From Bacteroidales bacterium (lineage in GTDB: Bacteria; Bacteroidota; Bacteroidia; Bacteroidales; Lentimicrobiaceae): a stretch of DNA of 64,000 nt. This document shows positions 61,708 through 64,000 of this stretch, one piece after another. Position 1 is the first letter of the stretch; each line of letters begins with the position of its first letter. The translations under genes and the position numbers were made by a program. The stretch is taken from the NCBI GenBank assembly GCA_016709025.1, contig JADJEQ010000025.1:1-64000 (forward strand). The letters run 5' to 3'. The notes beneath the pieces were generated by a model that saw nothing but the letters and a program-made list of their open reading frames with translations, searched no databases and had not been told where the DNA came from.

Positions 61708-64000
61708 ATGAATAATCAAACAACGACAAGCTTTTTATTATGGGCAAGTGTACTGCTCATTTCCCTTGTTGCCTGCAATCCAAAAAATGAATCAGTCAAA
61801 CAAAATGTATTCTCCCAAACCGAAACCACCAAACCTCCGGTTATCATTAATGCAGGTCAGCCGGTGGTTCATTCATTGGCCAGCAAACCTCCTCCCGAAA
61901 CAATTGATTTATCCGGGATGCCTGTGCCGGGTAAACGACCGGCCGGATTTTTTGTAACCATGCAAAACTTCAACACGGATGAGGGTCTGGCGTTGAGCAG
62001 TATTCTGTGCGGTTTTAAAGATCACAAAGGGAATCTGTGGTTTGGCACTTCCGGCAACGGGGTAAGCAGATACGATGGGAAATCGTTCACAAATTTTAGT
62101 TCGGCGCATGGCCTTGCGCACAATCTTATAAATTCCATTGCTGAGGACAGCAAAGGGAATATCTGGTTCAGCACTTATGGCGGCGTGAGCATCTATGACG
62201 GCGTTTCGTTTAAAAACTTTACCACTGCACATGGACTTCCCGATAACGATGTTATTCAATCAGTTGAAGACAGCCGGGGCTATATCTGGCTTACAACAGA
62301 AAAGGGGCTGTGCAGGTATCTGCCCGCAAGTAGCGACACAGCGGCCAGGTTGTTTATTCAATACAGTGAGAAGAATGGATTTATGGGGAATTATGCACGG
62401 GCTATCATCGAAGACAAAAAAGGCAATATCTGGGTTTCTGCTGATCGCGGTGTTATGAAGTATGATCCTTCGGCTGATGCATCGGGAACGGTTTCGTTTT
62501 CTGATTATTCAGAAAAAACCGGGTTGGAAGGCATTTTTATTAACTGCATGGCAGAAGACCTGAATGGACTGATCTGGTTTGGAACCGATCAGGGCGTATT
62601 CAGGTTCGACCCTGAAAAAGCCGGCTCCGGAAATGCTGCTACTGTCAACTATACCACAGGCGACGGGCTTGTAAGCAATAAAATCACTTCCATTATTCAG
62701 GACAGCAGGGGAATCCTTTGGTTTGGATCGAAGGCAGGTGTATCTTCATTAAGAAAGGATGATTCCACATTCCATAATTTTACCTCTGAAGAGGGATTGG
62801 TAAACAACAGCATCATCTGCATTACCGAAGATGCCGCCGGCAGTATCTGGTTTGGGACAACCGGCGGAGGATTAAGCAGGTATGAGGGTCCTGGTATATT
62901 GGAATACACCCCCGAACAAGGGCTCTTTGGGAAAGCTGTTTTTTCAATGGCTGAAGATCCTGCAGGTAATTTATGGTTTGGGGTTCAGGAAGGCGGTATT
63001 ACAAAATTTGAACGCGAATGGCTCAACCCCGATAAGGAGGCGTTTATCCATTATTCAACTGCACAAGGATTGTCCGACTACGATGCCATGACCATGATGT
63101 ATGATAAAAATGGCCGGCTTTGGTTTGGCTCCGGCAACGGACTAAGCCGGTACGATGGAAAATCAATCACCACTTTCAAAACCGGCCAGGGAATGATTGG
63201 AAATGGTGTCGTGAGTCTGAAAGAAGATAAAAACGGAAATATCTGGCTTGGCGTTTACGAAAAGGGTCTCAGCAGGTTTGACGGCAATGGTTTCACGCAT
63301 TATACCACAGCGCAGGGACTGGTAAATAACACCGTTTGGAGTATCCACGAAGACAAAGAGGGAGTGGTATGGATGGCAACACGGGGCGGGCTAAGCCGTT
63401 TTGATGGCAAAAGGTTCATCAATTTTACAAAAGAACAGGGACTCCCCGACAACAAATTATCTTTCGTTACACAAGACCGGTTTGGCAACCTTTTAACCGG
63501 AAGCTGGGGTGGTGGTGTTTCTATTATCAGAAAAAGCAGGCTCGACGAACTGGGTAAAAATAATTTTGCTCGGGTGGATGAACCCATCTTTGAGAATTTC
63601 AATTCAGCCAACGGGCTTGCCAACGACGTGGTTTATGGCATTCTTGAAGATGAAGAAGGCAATATTATGATCGGGACAAGCAATGGATTGACAGTACTTA
63701 AAGGTGGACTAGGCGATGGAAATAAAATTGCCGGGAATGGGATTGAATATTATAACCAAAAAACCGGATACCCTATCAGAGATATCAGCAACAACTACAG
63801 TATGCTCATTGATAGCCGGGGTTTTGTCTGGTTGGGAACAGGTGATAAACTGGTGCGTTTTGACTACAAGAAAGTGCATAAATCAACAAGAGCACCGCAT
63901 GTTTTTATCCAAAAAATCAGAATCAACAATGAAAATATCAGTTGGCAAAGTCTTAAAATGGCTAAATCCAGGGGTGTCAGTTTTTCCGGTGCTTCAGGAA
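61708..64000 (+). CDS. Sensor kinase 6 (partial): two-component propeller lipoprotein, runs off the window
   Basis: The start is ATG 61708, giving a signal with lipobox SLVAC. The open frame then continues without a stop to base 64000 (764 codons). About thirteen two-component propeller (Reg_prop) repeats are visible, each with a GNLWFGTSGNGVSRYDGKSF-type core about 40-50 residues apart, enough for two seven-bladed propellers. The end (APHVFIQKIRINNENISW) is where the Y_Y_Y domain begins in this family. A membrane helix and kinase should follow outside the window. Whether its core matches kinases 1-5 cannot be seen. The gap to kinase 5 is 41 bases. Confidence 0.88.
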   Translation, partial: MNNQTTTSFLLWASVLLISLVACNPKNESVKQNVFSQTETTKPPVIINAGQPVVHSLASKPPPETIDLSGMPVPGKRPAGFFVTMQNFNTDEGLALSSILCGFKDHKGNLWFGTSGNGVSRYDGKSFTNFSSAHGLAHNLINSIAEDSKGNIWFSTYGGVSIYDGVSFKNFTTAHGLPDNDVIQSVEDSRGYIWLTTEKGLCRYLPASSDTAARLFIQYSEKNGFMGNYARAIIEDKKGNIWVSADRGVMKYDPSADASGTVSFSDYSEKTGLEGIFINCMAEDLNGLIWFGTDQGVFRFDPEKAGSGNAATVNYTTGDGLVSNKITSIIQDSRGILWFGSKAGVSSLRKDDSTFHNFTSEEGLVNNSIICITEDAAGSIWFGTTGGGLSRYEGPGILEYTPEQGLFGKAVFSMAEDPAGNLWFGVQEGGITKFEREWLNPDKEAFIHYSTAQGLSDYDAMTMMYDKNGRLWFGSGNGLSRYDGKSITTFKTGQGMIGNGVVSLKEDKNGNIWLGVYEKGLSRFDGNGFTHYTTAQGLVNNTVWSIHEDKEGVVWMATRGGLSRFDGKRFINFTKEQGLPDNKLSFVTQDRFGNLLTGSWGGGVSIIRKSRLDELGKNNFARVDEPIFENFNSANGLANDVVYGILEDEEGNIMIGTSNGLTVLKGGLGDGNKIAGNGIEYYNQKTGYPIRDISNNYSMLIDSRGFVWLGTGDKLVRFDYKKVHKSTRAPHVFIQKIRINNENISWQSLKMAKSRGVSFSGASG

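Overview
The window is chromosomal DNA of a Bacteroidota bacterium, probably Bacteroidales-like. The clues are proteins with type IX secretion (T9SS) C-terminal sorting tails, a TonB-dependent receptor, many Bacteroidota-type lipoproteins, promoters of the TTG-N19..21-TAnnTTTG class, a LytTR regulator, TPR- and propeller-type sensor kinases, and intergenic DNA full of short palindromes and low-complexity text-like repeats. I see no phage, plasmid, IS transposase or CRISPR array.

Layout. 1-62: 3' end of a tRNA and its terminator. 211-5107 (-): an exonuclease-RecQ-UvrD fusion helicase cut into three frames by two single-base lesions. 5556-7243 (-): a tightly overlapped redox operon (membrane cytochrome b, decaheme cytochrome c, small protein). 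7385-10675 (-): a self-inhibited Fic protein, a hypothetical protein and an AAA/DUF4143 ATPase; the Fic and ATPase genes are each preceded by three evenly spaced iterons. 11221-16112: small lipoprotein, TonB receptor, cytochrome-fused sugar dehydrogenase and a palindrome-rich intergenic zone. 16142-26737: a very large T9SS cargo protein, a GH53 galactanase, a sortilin-like propeller protein and a second T9SS cargo. 26976-33102: UspA, YgiQ-type radical SAM protein, thioredoxin-like lipoprotein, Tag, MtnA, outer-membrane protein. 33623-41607: cold-shock protein, alpha-amylase lipoprotein, CMD-family protein, lipoprotein, LytTR regulator plus TPR kinase, and an NlpE/META lipoprotein with a decayed partial copy. 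41826-48718: beta-barrel and GH114-like pair, tRNA-dihydrouridine synthase, ECF sigma/anti-sigma/outer-membrane trio, and a membrane hydrolase. 49442-64000 (+): an NTF2-like lipoprotein followed by six consecutive sensor kinase genes; the last is cut by the window edge.

Two themes stand out. First, the six sensor kinases at 50283-64000 lie head to tail. The five whose kinase region is visible share nearly the same core behind five different input modules (NTF2 plus GAF-like repeats, two different TPR arrays, 7TMR-DISM, NTF2). The sixth begins with a two-component propeller. No response regulator is visible. Four of the five visible cores carry G/C-rich palindromes inserted in frame at the same two places in the ATPase domain; one core lacks them. 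Second, at least 15 single-base insertions or deletions break otherwise well-conserved genes, mostly in G or A runs and densest at 32-40 kb. This looks more like residual sequencing error than real decay, so split genes are annotated here both as fragments and as the intact gene they imply.
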